This document shows, piece by piece, positions 53,250 to 63,057 of a stretch of 64,000 nt of DNA. Origin of the DNA: Fimbriiglobus ruber (lineage in GTDB: Bacteria; Planctomycetota; Planctomycetia; Gemmatales; Gemmataceae); contig NZ_NIDE01000017.1 of assembly GCF_002197845.1 (NCBI RefSeq), positions 124,001 to 188,000 of the forward strand, read 5' to 3'. Position 1 is the stretch's first letter; every line of letters begins with the position of its first letter. The translations under genes and the position numbers were made by a program. The notes below the pieces were generated by a model. The model saw only the letters and a list, made by a program, of their open reading frames with translations, ran no database searches and had not been told where the DNA came from.

Positions 53250-54350
53250 CTATTTCTTCGCCCGTTCGCGGGCGACGAGGCCTTCGAGTGTCTGCTTGAG
53301 CTTGTCCTGCTCGGCCTTGTTCTCGGACAGCGGCTTCGCCTGGAACGCCGGGAGGAGTTTGTCCCAGACCACATTCAACTCGGCCCGCATGTCCCGGGTG
53401 TCGGCGGTGATGGCGACCACGGCGTCTTGCTCGGGCAGCACGACGCAGAACTGGCCGTTCGCGCCGTCGCCGCGGAACGCCCCGTGGCGGCACCGCCAGA
53501 ACTGGAAACCGTAGCCCTGTTCCCAGTCGCTCTTGGGGTTGCTGCCGTTCGACATCTGCCGGGACGTGGCCAGTTCAATCCACGCGGCCGGGACGAGTTG
53601 CTTGCCCTGCCACTTACCCTTTTGCAGGTAAAGCTGGCCGAACTTCGCGATGTCCTCGGTGCGGACGTAGAGCCCCCAGCCGCCCGTCGAGATCCCTTGC
53701 GGGCTGGTATCCCACTTGGGGTCTTTGATGCCGAGCGGGTCGAACAGGCGGGGCTTGAGGTAGTCCAGCACGGTCTGGCCCGTCACCTTCTGGACGATCG
53801 CCGAGAGCATGTACGTGCCCATCGAGTTGTACAGGAAGTGCGTCCCCGGCTTGTGCGGGACCGGGTGCGTGAGAAACGCCTTCACCCACGGGATCTCGGC
53901 CGACCGCTTCGGCTCCGTTTCGTGTCCGGTGGACATCGTGAGCAGGTCACGGACGCGCATCGCCTGGAGCTTGTCGGACGGCTTTTCCGGGCCCATGTCC
54001 GGGAAGAATTTCAGCACCTCGTCGTCCAGACTCAGCTTGCCCTCCTCGATGGCTAGACCGACGGCCGTGGAGGTGAAGCTCTTGCTCAGCGAGTGCAGCA
54101 CATGCGGCGTCTCGGGCGTCTGCGGCTTCCACCACCCCTCGGCGACGACGTGTCCGTGCCGCACGAGCATGAAGCTGTGCATGGTGGTGACGTCCTTGTC
54201 CGCCGCTTCCACGAACGCCCGGACCACCTCGGACGAGACGCCTTGCGCCTCGGGCGTACTCCGCGGCAGGGCCACGTCGGCCGCCACGGACGATTGACTG
54301 ACCGCCAGGAACAGTGCCAACAAAGAGTAAACGAACGCCGGCCGGATCAT
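53250..54350 (-). CDS. Secreted serine beta-lactamase-fold hydrolase (class C/esterase type)
   Basis: About 366 residues from the ATG at 54350, which gives a clean signal peptide (IRPAFVYSLLALFLAVSQSS); longer starts add sequence without coding signs. HSLSKSFTSTAVGLAIEEGK contains the catalytic SxxK (S-L-S-K), and LYNSMGTYMLSAIVQKVTG the YxN Tyr motif. GQLYLQKGKWQGKQLVP and HGAFRGDGANGQFCVVLPEQ supply the third-motif region, where a GDG replaces the usual KTG/HTG. The fold covers beta-lactamases, D-peptidases and esterases; here an esterase or peptidase is likelier than antibiotic resistance. It is 219 bp upstream of the PVC dehydrogenase gene. Confidence 0.88.
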   Translation of the reverse strand: MIRPAFVYSLLALFLAVSQSSVAADVALPRSTPEAQGVSSEVVRAFVEAADKDVTTMHSFMLVRHGHVVAEGWWKPQTPETPHVLHSLSKSFTSTAVGLAIEEGKLSLDDEVLKFFPDMGPEKPSDKLQAMRVRDLLTMSTGHETEPKRSAEIPWVKAFLTHPVPHKPGTHFLYNSMGTYMLSAIVQKVTGQTVLDYLKPRLFDPLGIKDPKWDTSPQGISTGGWGLYVRTEDIAKFGQLYLQKGKWQGKQLVPAAWIELATSRQMSNGSNPKSDWEQGYGFQFWRCRHGAFRGDGANGQFCVVLPEQDAVVAITADTRDMRAELNVVWDKLLPAFQAKPLSENKAEQDKLKQTLEGLVARERAKK

Positions 54351-54595
54351 GGACGTGGCCCTCGGGAAAGGAAAGGAAAGGAATGGAGTCGTGTCATGTA
54401 ATCTATTCCGCGCGGGAGAAATGAGGCGTGTCGGTAGCGACATTGGCACCAGTCAACGATCCTCCCGTTCCGCCGACCGGGCACGGTCCCATCGTTGACA
54501 CGGACAGAAACCAGCCGGTATCATTTTGTTCTGTCAAAGACCATGCCGTCGGACCGCGGATCGGCTGTCGTCTCGCGTCGCGCAAGAGAACGCCC

Positions 54596-55981
54596 ATGAA
54601 AGCCGTGTCCCGCTTACTACTCGGGTGCGTACTCGCGCTGTTTGCCGGTGCCGGTTCGGGTCGATGTGCCGATCCGGCTACCGATAAAATCGCGGACAAA
54701 CTCGAAAAGGCCAAAGCCGCCTACGCCGTGGATATGAAAAAGGCGGTGGCGACGGCCAAGAAGCACTTCGGCGAGCAGGAGAAGAAAGCGCGGGAAAAAG
54801 GGGACAAGAAACTCATCGACCAGCTCAAGGAAGAGTGGAAGGCGTTCGAAGAACTCGGCACAATTCCGGAGTCCGCCCCGGCGTCGTTCCAGAAGACGAT
54901 CGTCGCCCATAAAGCCGCGATCGAAGCCGCCTACACCACGGCAGCGAAGGAATACTCCCTGGCTAACCGAGGCGACCTGGCGACGGAAGTCGAGCGGGAA
55001 TGGGAAATCCGGTCCCGGAAGGGCGTGATCGCCGAGCCCAATCTGGCCCGTTACGTCAAGGCGGCCGGGGTGCTACGGCCGCACGCCAACTTGACTCTCC
55101 AGATGGCGTTCGGGGTGACTGTGTCTCTCAAAAAGGGCGACCCGCTACCCGACCAACCGTTCGTCATCACAGAGATCACGTTCGACCAGGACGTACCACT
55201 CCCGTGGCCGTTCGTGAACGACGTTCTGTTGCCCTCACTGGCGGAAACCCCATCTGTAACCCATCTCTGGGGGTACCCGGCCCTCGCCCTCACCGAGGAC
55301 CAACTGACTCACCTCGCGGAACTGCCGGTCGCGAAGACGATGACCGGGTTCGGGGCCAAGTTCGAGTTGTCAGCCCGGTCGGCCGAGACGTTGAAACAGT
55401 TCTCCAATTTGTCGGCGTTGTGCTGCTCGGCCACTCTGGCCGACGACGCGATGCTGGCCAACGTGGGGAAGTTTTCCCACCTGCGAAACCTGCAACTGCA
55501 CAAACTCGGCCGGTTCGGCAGCCTGACCCCAAAAGGGTTGCAGTCGCTTACGGCGCTCCCGCTCACAAATCTGGAGTTGCGGGACTCGTCCGCACCGGGT
55601 CGAGAGTTCATCCGCACCCTGCCATCCATGCGCGATCTCCGGGCCGTGAACTTTTACGGCACTCCCGTCTCGGACGAGGATCTGATGGAACTGGCCCGGT
55701 GTCCCCACCTCCACCGGATCGTTGTTGGCGGGAGCCGGGAAACGGTGTCCGATGAAGGAATCTTCCATTTGCTGAAATGCCCGGCCCTCCACGACGTACA
55801 GCTTGCGTCAACATTGGTAACTGACGGCGGCTTGAAACAGATCGCCAAGATTCGTGCATTACAGATCGTAGGGCTCCAGAAGACCAAAGTGACCGCGGCC
55901 GGGGTAGAAGAACTCGCTGCGGCCCGGCCCGACCTGACGATCGTCCTCGACGACAAAACGATTACGCCGAAGAAAAAATAA
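54596..55981 (+). CDS. Secreted leucine-rich-repeat protein with N-terminal coiled coil
   Basis: About 461 residues from the ATG at 54596; the longer frame upstream (from 54428) lacks coding character. A signal peptide (RLLLGCVLALFAGAGSGRCA) is followed by a lysine-rich helical domain of 110 residues (DKLEKAKAAYAVDMKKAVA, AREKGDKKLIDQLKEEWKAF) and then irregular LRRs (LTHLAELPVAKTMTGF, LSALCCSATLADDAMLANVG, LTPKGLQSLTALPLTNLEL). The N-terminal domain is a clear paralogue of the one in the gene 60 bp downstream. Function is unknown; such domains are common in planctomycete periplasmic proteins. Confidence 0.8.
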   Translation: MKAVSRLLLGCVLALFAGAGSGRCADPATDKIADKLEKAKAAYAVDMKKAVATAKKHFGEQEKKAREKGDKKLIDQLKEEWKAFEELGTIPESAPASFQKTIVAHKAAIEAAYTTAAKEYSLANRGDLATEVEREWEIRSRKGVIAEPNLARYVKAAGVLRPHANLTLQMAFGVTVSLKKGDPLPDQPFVITEITFDQDVPLPWPFVNDVLLPSLAETPSVTHLWGYPALALTEDQLTHLAELPVAKTMTGFGAKFELSARSAETLKQFSNLSALCCSATLADDAMLANVGKFSHLRNLQLHKLGRFGSLTPKGLQSLTALPLTNLELRDSSAPGREFIRTLPSMRDLRAVNFYGTPVSDEDLMELARCPHLHRIVVGGSRETVSDEGIFHLLKCPALHDVQLASTLVTDGGLKQIAKIRALQIVGLQKTKVTAAGVEELAAARPDLTIVLDDKTITPKKK

Positions 55982-56040
55982 ATGCGAAGTAGCCATCCCA
56001 TCCTTCATGCAGACTCGGTTCGCCCAGGAGAGAACTTTAT

Positions 56041-56434
56041 GAAGCGTGTGTCGGCCATTGCCCTCGGGGTCGCCCTACTGGTTCTCGCCGCCGCTCCCGG
56101 ACGCGGGTCGGACGACAAGACGGGGGACGCGCTGGCCAAGGCCAAGGCCAAGTTCGAGGCCGACATGACCAAGGCCCGGGCGGCCGCCAAGGTGTACTTC
56201 GACGGGCGGGAGAAGAAGGCCCGGGACAAGGGGGACAAGAAGTTGGTCGACGTGGCCAAGGACGAGCGGAAGGCGTTCGACGACCACGGGGTGCTGGCGG
56301 CCACCGGGCCCAAGGATTTGCAGCGTCAGGTGACGGCCCCGCGGACAGCGATCGAGAAGGCGTACACGCTGGCCATCAAGGAGTACACGAAGGCCAAGAA
56401 GGACGACCTGGCGGCCGCCGCCGACCAGGAGTAG
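56041..56434 (+). CDS. N-terminal half of an amber-split DUF1080 protein
   Basis: About 130 residues from the ATG at 56041 with GGAGA upstream. The signal peptide (SAIALGVALLVLAAAPGRGS) and Lys-rich helical domain (AKAKFEADMTKARAAAKVYF, KARDKGDKKLVDVAKDERKA) are parallel to the preceding LRR protein. It ends LAAAADQE at a TAG (56432-56434). The paralogue has LATEVEREWEIRS there, so TAG probably replaces a Trp codon. The frame continues without interruption for another 200 codons into the DUF1080 domain, so the gene most likely encoded one 330-residue protein. Confidence 0.75.
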
Positions 56435-56446
56435 AAGCAACTCCAG

Positions 56447-57043
56447 ATGAATGGACTGACGTCCGTCGCCCCCGGCCGTGAGTTGTGGACCCCTCTGTTC
56501 AACGGCAAAGACCTGACCGGGTGGAAACAGGGGGATAGCCTCATGCCGCCGTGGCGGGTCGTAGACGGGGCCATTCAGGGCGAGAACAAAGAAAAGAATG
56601 GAGACGCGATATTTATAGGGCTTGAGGGGAGCGATTTTGATAACTTTCACCTGAAAATGCAGGTACAAGGTAACGCCAATTGTTCCGCAGTATTCGAGTT
56701 CCGACATTCCAGCGGCGCAGGGGTGTACGCCCTGATTTTGAGGTCAGGCAAGTGGCATACGGGGAGCGTGCACAAGCAGAATAAAACGATTGGCTATCGC
56801 GTTTGGAAGAATGCCGAGGGAACGTCTCCTCCAGACAACGAATGGTTCACGGTGGAAGTCATCGCCCAGGGTTATTCGATTACGACTTTGGTGAACGGGG
56901 AAAAAAGAGTCGAGACGATCGATGAAGACAAAGTTTCAACAAGAGGCGGCTTCAGCATTGGGGTCACGGAGAAAGGCTCAGTCGTTCGGATTCGCAAAAT
57001 GGAGATTATGCAACTTCCGCCGTCTCCCGCTGAGAAGAAGTAA
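56447..57043 (+). CDS. DUF1080 (3-keto-disaccharide hydrolase-type) domain, cut from its N-terminus
   Basis: A 198-residue frame in phase with the previous one after the amber codon. LWTPLFNGKDLTGWKQGD is the hallmark opening of the DUF1080 domain, followed by PPWRVVDGAIQGENKEKNGD, SAVFEFRHSSGAGVYALILR and a C-terminal GGFSIGVTEKGSVVRIRKME strand. The fold is a concanavalin-like jelly roll, placed in the 3-keto-disaccharide hydrolase family. No ribosome-binding site precedes its first ATG and it has no signal peptide, so as it stands it would stay unexported or untranslated. Its GC content is lower than that of the first half. Confidence 0.78.
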   Translation: MNGLTSVAPGRELWTPLFNGKDLTGWKQGDSLMPPWRVVDGAIQGENKEKNGDAIFIGLEGSDFDNFHLKMQVQGNANCSAVFEFRHSSGAGVYALILRSGKWHTGSVHKQNKTIGYRVWKNAEGTSPPDNEWFTVEVIAQGYSITTLVNGEKRVETIDEDKVSTRGGFSIGVTEKGSVVRIRKMEIMQLPPSPAEKK

Positions 57044-57129
57044 ACTTGCCTGTCAACGGGTTGACGTAGCCCCGGACAAGGTTCCCGAGCTCAATCGGCA
57101 GGTGGCCTTCGGGGCAGTGTGTTGCCTAA

Positions 57130-58212
<1,083 letters not shown>

Positions 58213-58339
58213 GCAGTCCTATTGTGGACGCCGCGATTGACAGTCGAGGTCGGGTGCGTGGAGCCGTCGAAACTGGTATTTAAGCATTCGGCTTGTCTGT
58301 CAAACCGGCAGCACCTCAGTGCGGGGTATCCTCAACGAC
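58213..58339. other. Gap between the oxidoreductase and a transposase remnant
   Basis: No feature was recognised in this stretch. Confidence 0.3.
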
Positions 58340-58663
58340 AGTCATGGAGGGCCGCTGCACCCGCCAGGGTTACGGACGGCGGAGGCTCTCCACGATGTTC
58401 GCGCGTCGCTCCAGCGGAACTTGGACGCTAAAAAGACGGATGAACGATCCGGCGTATCGTGCGGCCGGGCGACCGATCACTTCGTGCCACGTCGAATCCA
58501 CGATCAAGCAAATCAACCAGCGGGTCAAAGGCACGGAAAAGCTCTGGCGGAAGCGGGCGCGGAGGCGATCCTCCAGATTCGGGCCGACCTGCTGAGCGAA
58601 ACCGAACCGCTGGCCGCATTCTGGGTCCGCCTCCAGGAGAATCAGACTAGCGAGCGGATATAA
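58340..58663 (+). mobile_element. ISKra4-family transposase remnant, C-terminal part
   Basis: RRMNDPAYRAAGRPITSCHV, then ESTIKQINQRVKGTEKLW, gives the C-terminal motif of ISKra4 transposases (G-x-P-I-x-S-x-x-V-E-S with 'RVKG'). A frameshift near 58550 moves the rest (AGAEAILQIRADLLSETEPL, then AAFWVRLQ) to another frame, ending at 58663. The N-terminal and catalytic parts are missing. It is the same family as the N-terminal fragment near 25000, but the two are 33 kb apart and not one copy. Confidence 0.7.
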
Positions 58664-58856
58664 AAGTCGCTCGCCGCCTAGCCCATGCCGCGTCGCGCGC
58701 CCTGTGGCCCGGTGCATTTGAAATGCGGCTATCCGACTCCGGGAACATCAGAGCGGACAACGTATTCTCCCGCGGCGACGCGGGGTTCCGTTTGAATCCC
58801 TCTCGCGGGCGGCCGGGAGCATGGCGATACGATTCAAACAGCCGTCGGCAATGCCA

Positions 58857-58883
58857 CCGCGGGAGTGCCAATTACTCCCGCGG
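58857..58883 (-). terminator. 10-bp hairpin after the His/Gly-rich protein gene
   Basis: CCGCGGGAGT (58857-58866) and ACTCCCGCGG (58874-58883) pair perfectly around a 7-base loop, 43 bp beyond the stop of the leftward gene. There is no T-run. GTTTGAATC/GATTCAAAC (about 58791 and 58830) forms a second, wider inverted repeat nearby. Confidence 0.45.
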
Positions 58884-58926
58884 ACCGCGGACCCTCAGCC
58901 GATCACCGCCCTGCACGCCCCGAAAA

Positions 58927-60495
58927 TTACTCCCGGCCAGCCGGTCGCGGACCAGGTGCGTCCGCCGGCTTGGAAGGTCTAGGCGTGAACATCTCTTTCA
59001 ACTTGTCCATCTGCTCGTTGTTTAAGATCGGCTTCATCTCCTTCAGGAGATCCTCTTGGAGTACTTTGCGCTTCTCATTCACGGCTTCGCGGAGGGTTTC
59101 GACGTCCGGCCGGTCACTTTTGTCTTTCGCTTTTTCGGCCAGTTCTGCCTGCACCTTCTGACGTAAGCTGCTGATCTTTTGTTGGTAACTAGTTAAAATG
59201 TCTTTCGTCAGTTCTTTCTGCTTTTCGGACAAATCGAGGCGGCGCGAAAACATTTCGAGGTAGACCCCGGCAGCCGCAGGTCCGCCGGGACCGAACGCGC
59301 CCCCACCCGCTCCACCGGGACCGCCCCGACCACCGCCGGGACCAGCAACGCCGCCGAACCCGCCGCCACCGGCAGCGCCGCCGAACCCGCCGCCACCACC
59401 GAACCCGCCACCGCCGCCGAGACCACCACCCGGGCGGCCACCACCGAACCCACCGCCCGGGCCGCCGCCGAATCCACCACCACCACCGAAACCACCCGGG
59501 CCTGCACCAGTCCCGGGGCGTTCGGGCGTTTCTCCCCGCTTGGGTTCAGGGCGTTCCGTCTTGCCCCCACCGTCGCGTTTGGCCGGGGGCGGGCCTTTCT
59601 TCCCTTCAACATCGCCGCGCTTCGGCGCCGGCGGTGGACCCTTACGATCTTCCGGCGCCCGCGATCCGCGCGGCGGAACGAACTGTTCGGGGCCGTCCCT
59701 GTGTCCCCCGCGATGAGGGGTGAAACCGCCACGACCGCCACCACCAAAACCGCCCGGGCCGCCCCACGTAGGCGGACCGAAACCGCGGTGGCCGGGGGAC
59801 GAAGAGTGGCCGAAACCACCGCGGTTGTGCCACGTGGGTGGACCGAAATCACCGCGGCTGTGCCATGCGTGGGGCCCGAAACCGCCGTGGCCGCCCCACG
59901 TAGACGGACCGAAACCGCCGTGCGGTGCGTGGGGGCCGAAACTATCTTGAGCGTGCCATGCGTGGGGGCCGAAGCCGCCATGACCGCCCCACGTAGGCGG
60001 GCCGAAGCCGCGGCCGTGCCGCGCCGGCGGGCCGGCATGATGGAAGGGCGTATGGTGGTGAGATGGCAAGCCGTGGTGGGCGCTCGGGTGATGCCCGGGG
60101 CCGGCGTGGTCGTGCCCGGGGCCGGCGTGGTGGATCGTCGCGATCACGGCCTTCGCGGCGACCGCGGTCGCGCTGTCCTCGCTCTCGGTCAGCTTTTGCA
60201 GCGCCGGGAGAGCCGGCTTGCCGATGGCGACCAGGGCGGCGCGGGCACTCGCGCGGACGGTGTCGTGTCGATCGGTCATCTTATCGGAGAGGACTTTCAC
60301 CCAGGCGTCGATCGCCGGGTCCGGCTTGGCCGGCGCTTCCTCTTTCTTCTTGGGCTCTTTCGGCTCCCGCTTCTTCTCGGCTTCTTTTTTGGGGACGTCG
60401 CTGTCCCGTTTCTTGGGCGGTTGCGCTTGGGCGGTGCCGAGCGCGAGTATCCCGAGACCGGCCACCGTGGCCCACACGAAGCGTAGTTTGGGCAT
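58927..60495 (-). CDS. Secreted His/Gly-rich repeat protein with HEAT-like and LTxxQ-like ends
   Basis: A 522-residue protein. After the signal peptide (FVWATVAGLGILALGTAQA) come a Lys/Glu/Pro segment, a HEAT-like helical unit (ARAALVAIGKPALPALQKL) and a His-rich stretch (HHAGPGHDHAGPGHH). Tandem units of the type GFGPPTWGGHGGFGPHAWH follow, then a Pro/Lys/Arg linker and a long Gly/Phe-rich region (GGFGGGGGFGGGPGG). The C-terminal 110 residues (RRLDLSEKQKELTKDILTSY, QQKISSLRQKVQAELAEK) are helical and resemble the Spy/CpxP-like LTxxQ proteins. The His-rich repeats suggest metal binding. The role is unknown. Confidence 0.75.
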   Translation of the reverse strand: MPKLRFVWATVAGLGILALGTAQAQPPKKRDSDVPKKEAEKKREPKEPKKKEEAPAKPDPAIDAWVKVLSDKMTDRHDTVRASARAALVAIGKPALPALQKLTESEDSATAVAAKAVIATIHHAGPGHDHAGPGHHPSAHHGLPSHHHTPFHHAGPPARHGRGFGPPTWGGHGGFGPHAWHAQDSFGPHAPHGGFGPSTWGGHGGFGPHAWHSRGDFGPPTWHNRGGFGHSSSPGHRGFGPPTWGGPGGFGGGGRGGFTPHRGGHRDGPEQFVPPRGSRAPEDRKGPPPAPKRGDVEGKKGPPPAKRDGGGKTERPEPKRGETPERPGTGAGPGGFGGGGGFGGGPGGGFGGGRPGGGLGGGGGFGGGGGFGGAAGGGGFGGVAGPGGGRGGPGGAGGGAFGPGGPAAAGVYLEMFSRRLDLSEKQKELTKDILTSYQQKISSLRQKVQAELAEKAKDKSDRPDVETLREAVNEKRKVLQEDLLKEMKPILNNEQMDKLKEMFTPRPSKPADAPGPRPAGRE

Positions 60496-60751
60496 GTCGT
60501 TCTCCAGAGAGGTTCAAAGCGCGCGTCAGGGACGCATCCGAGGCGGCCGATGTCTGCCGCACTCCATCATCTAACACGTCGATCGCAGGTTCTGCTACAC
60601 ACGATTTTCAAGCTCTCATTTTTCATTGCCCATACATAACTCAGCAATATTTCATATGTTGTGAAAAGCGAAAATGCGACATGTAAGGGACCGGCCGCGT
60701 TCTTGCCTTGGGGCCGCCTGCCGGCGCACAGGTTCCCAGAGATGGAAACGC
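60496..60751 (-). promoter_or_regulatory. AT-rich upstream region of the His/Gly-rich protein gene
   Basis: This 256-bp gap contains an AT-rich core (about 60590-60680) that should hold the promoter of the leftward gene. No convincing -35/-10 pair was picked. It ends at the terminator hairpin of the DUF1559 gene. Confidence 0.35.
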
Positions 60752-60794
60752 CTGCGGGCGAGCGCGGCCGCTGGTCGGCCGCGCTCGCCCGCAG
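60752..60794 (-). terminator. Perfect 19-bp stem after the DUF1559 gene
   Basis: CTGCGGGCGAGCGCGGCCG (60752-60770) and CGGCCGCGCTCGCCCGCAG (60776-60794) pair completely around CTGGT, 42 bp beyond the stop of the leftward gene. It is very GC-rich and lacks a T-run, like the other strong stems in this window, and probably ends the operon. Confidence 0.7.
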
Positions 60795-60836
60795 ACGGGT
60801 CGAGATTGGAGGGTCGAAACGACCCGGCTCGGGCGT

Positions 60837-61718
60837 CTAATAGCTCGGAATCACTTCCCCGTCGCTCTTCTGGTTGAGTAGTTCGAGAATGTACGGGTTG
60901 ATGGTTTCGGGAAGAATCTGGACGTGACCGTCGGCGAAACAGAACTGGACCACCTGCATGTGTCGGCTGCCGAACTTCCACCCCGTGTCCTGCGGGTTGG
61001 TCGTTAGCGGGTACAGCCGCGACCCGGCCCGGCACGAGCAGGGAAAGTAGTCCCCGTTATACGATGAGCAGTCCCACCCCCCGTGACCGTTTTGATTCAC
61101 TGGGATCTGCTTTTCGCCGATCAAGAGCGAGTTGCTCGTCCCGTCCATGAAGTCCAACAGCCGGAAACCGACGCCGAGCTGGAACGCACCGCCGTTGCCC
61201 GCGCTGACATCGTTCGGGGTGTCGGTCCCGCTCGCGTCAATGACGGCCGCGTAGTCGCCGAGGGCGCCGGGGTACTGGCCGGCGGGAATGTTCCACTGCG
61301 GGTTGCTCGGCGTGTCGCCGGAGATGCTGCCGCTCAGGCTGTCGGACGATGTCCGTCGGGACGGGCAGAAGTAGCCCTTCACCGGCGTTAATCGTGCGAC
61401 GGTGTTCTGAGCGTAATAGAGATTGCCGATATTCCACTGGCGGTACAGGTTGTCTTGTTCCATGTACGGCATGAGCAGGACCAGCCATGTGGCTGAACCA
61501 ACCCCGAGGCGGGACGGGGGCAACCGGCCGACCGTGGATTCCTGGTTGAGCGCGGCCAAGCCGAGCTGTTTCAGGTTATTCGCGCACGAGATGCGGGCCG
61601 CGGCCTCGCGGGCCTTCTGGACGGCCGGCAGCAGCATGCCGATCAGCGTCGAGATGATCGCGATGACGACGAGCAGCTCGATTAACGTAAACCCGCGGCG
61701 CGGGGCTTTCCCTTTCAT
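60837..61718 (-). CDS. DUF1559 prepilin-like protein
   Basis: A 293-residue member of the planctomycete-expanded DUF1559 family. The N-terminus [18 protein letters not shown] is the type IV pilin/pseudopilin processing and membrane segment, cleaved after Gly9. [20 protein letters not shown] and [12 protein letters not shown] follow, as usual for the family. The C-terminus has [19 protein letters not shown], the typical H-x(n)-DG motif. Such proteins are secreted through a type II-like system and their roles are mostly unknown. The zinc-ribbon membrane protein gene lies 30 bp upstream on the same strand, so they form an operon ended by the strong hairpin. Confidence 0.93.
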   Translation of the reverse strand: MKGKAPRRGFTLIELLVVIAIISTLIGMLLPAVQKAREAAARISCANNLKQLGLAALNQESTVGRLPPSRLGVGSATWLVLLMPYMEQDNLYRQWNIGNLYYAQNTVARLTPVKGYFCPSRRTSSDSLSGSISGDTPSNPQWNIPAGQYPGALGDYAAVIDASGTDTPNDVSAGNGGAFQLGVGFRLLDFMDGTSNSLLIGEKQIPVNQNGHGGWDCSSYNGDYFPCSCRAGSRLYPLTTNPQDTGWKFGSRHMQVVQFCFADGHVQILPETINPYILELLNQKSDGEVIPSY

Positions 61719-61748
61719 ATCGGTCTCCGGTGGCTGAACGGTCGGGCG

Positions 61749-62921
61749 TTACGGGCCGACGACGAGAGTGCGGGGGATGCGGAACCGGACCGGCTTCTCG
61801 CCGCCGAACGCCGCCGCCGGCAGTTCGAGGGTCAACTCGTCCGCCAGTTTGGTCGGGGCGTCGAAGACGAGCGTACTCTCGGCCGATTTGCTTATGTAGA
61901 TCACTGCTTTCTCGGTCGGCCCCGCGGGCTTCAGGGCGACCGTCGCGCCCGCGGTCGTGAGTTTCGGGCCGACGGGCGAGACCGGCTCGGCCGGGGTCGC
62001 CCCGGGCGCGAGCGGCGGGGTGACGGTCCAGCCGTTGAAGTCGATCGCCCGGGCGACGCCGACGTTGGTCATTTTCAGACTGATTCGCAGGCAGAGTTCT
62101 TTCCGCTTCGCCGGCTGTTTCGCGTTCGGGTCGACCTGCGCGACCGTAGCGGACGTGAGCGCCACGCGGACATCGCCCTGTTCCCACACGGCCTTGCTCG
62201 CGTCGACCCACTCGGCCGGTTGGGGCATAAAATTGCCGTCTTTGCCGACGGCCGTGACCGGCTTCGGGCCGGCGTCTGGGTTCGTGTTCGGTCCCCACGT
62301 CGCGCCGCCGAGCCACCCCGGAAAGGCGGCCGCGAGCAGGAGGGCGAGCGCGTTCAACCCCGCGCCGGCGGCCCCTACCCACTTGAACTTCTCCAATCCG
62401 AGCAGACTCAGCCCGCCGAGCAAGATGCCCACGGGCGCCAGGACGACCGCGATGATTCGCCCGTAGGGGAACTGGGTGGCCAGGATGCTCAAGCCGAAGA
62501 CGCCGAGGGCGATCAGCGCGAGCCGGAGTGGTTCGTTCGAGTGCCGGACAGGCGGTCCGCTCGGGATCGAGATCGTGACCGGAGGCGAACTCCGCGGCGC
62601 CGACGCGGTCGGCGGACTCGGGGCGGTCGGCGGACTCGGGGCAACTGGGGCGGGCGTCGCGACCATGGGCGCCGTCACTTTGGTTACCGCGACGGCCGCC
62701 TCGCTCACCGTCGGAGCGGCGGTGACGACCTCGGCGGGCTCTTCGACTTCGCCGTCCTCGAACGAGAGTGCGTATTGAACGAGCGGTGCCGCGTGTTCGT
62801 CGTCGGGCACGAGCATGAACGCCTGGTTGCACTTGGGACACGTTGCCCACTTCCCGCGCTTTTTGAAGGGGGCGCGGAGCTTTGCGACACGGCAGTGAGG
62901 ACAGGACGCGATGAACGGCAC
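61749..62921 (-). CDS. Zinc-ribbon membrane protein with C-terminal extracytoplasmic domain
   Basis: A 390-residue protein. The first 40 residues are a zinc ribbon (CPHC near 7-10 and CPKC near 33-36). A Pro/Ala/Thr-rich linker of about 90 residues follows (APSPPTAPSPPTASAPRSSP). Three membrane spans (ALIALGVFGLSILATQF, IIAVVLAPVGILLGGLSLLG and AGAGLNALALLLAAAFPG) lead to a 180-residue beta-rich domain (DVRVALTSATVAQVDPN, CLRISLKMTNVGVARAIDF). It is a common planctomycete layout without a known function. The DUF1559 gene follows after 30 bp. Confidence 0.75.
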   Translation of the reverse strand: MPFIASCPHCRVAKLRAPFKKRGKWATCPKCNQAFMLVPDDEHAAPLVQYALSFEDGEVEEPAEVVTAAPTVSEAAVAVTKVTAPMVATPAPVAPSPPTAPSPPTASAPRSSPPVTISIPSGPPVRHSNEPLRLALIALGVFGLSILATQFPYGRIIAVVLAPVGILLGGLSLLGLEKFKWVGAAGAGLNALALLLAAAFPGWLGGATWGPNTNPDAGPKPVTAVGKDGNFMPQPAEWVDASKAVWEQGDVRVALTSATVAQVDPNAKQPAKRKELCLRISLKMTNVGVARAIDFNGWTVTPPLAPGATPAEPVSPVGPKLTTAGATVALKPAGPTEKAVIYISKSAESTLVFDAPTKLADELTLELPAAAFGGEKPVRFRIPRTLVVGP

Positions 62922-63057
62922 GGCAGCACTCGGGCGCAGGGTGAAGGACGTTAAGTCACGCCGGGCGGCAACACACTTTTAACTTTACTATACCGGCGAA
63001 CGAACCCGTGCGTGCGGCGAATTGTCCGCCAGGACCGGCGGTTAGCCTCGCCCGGCC

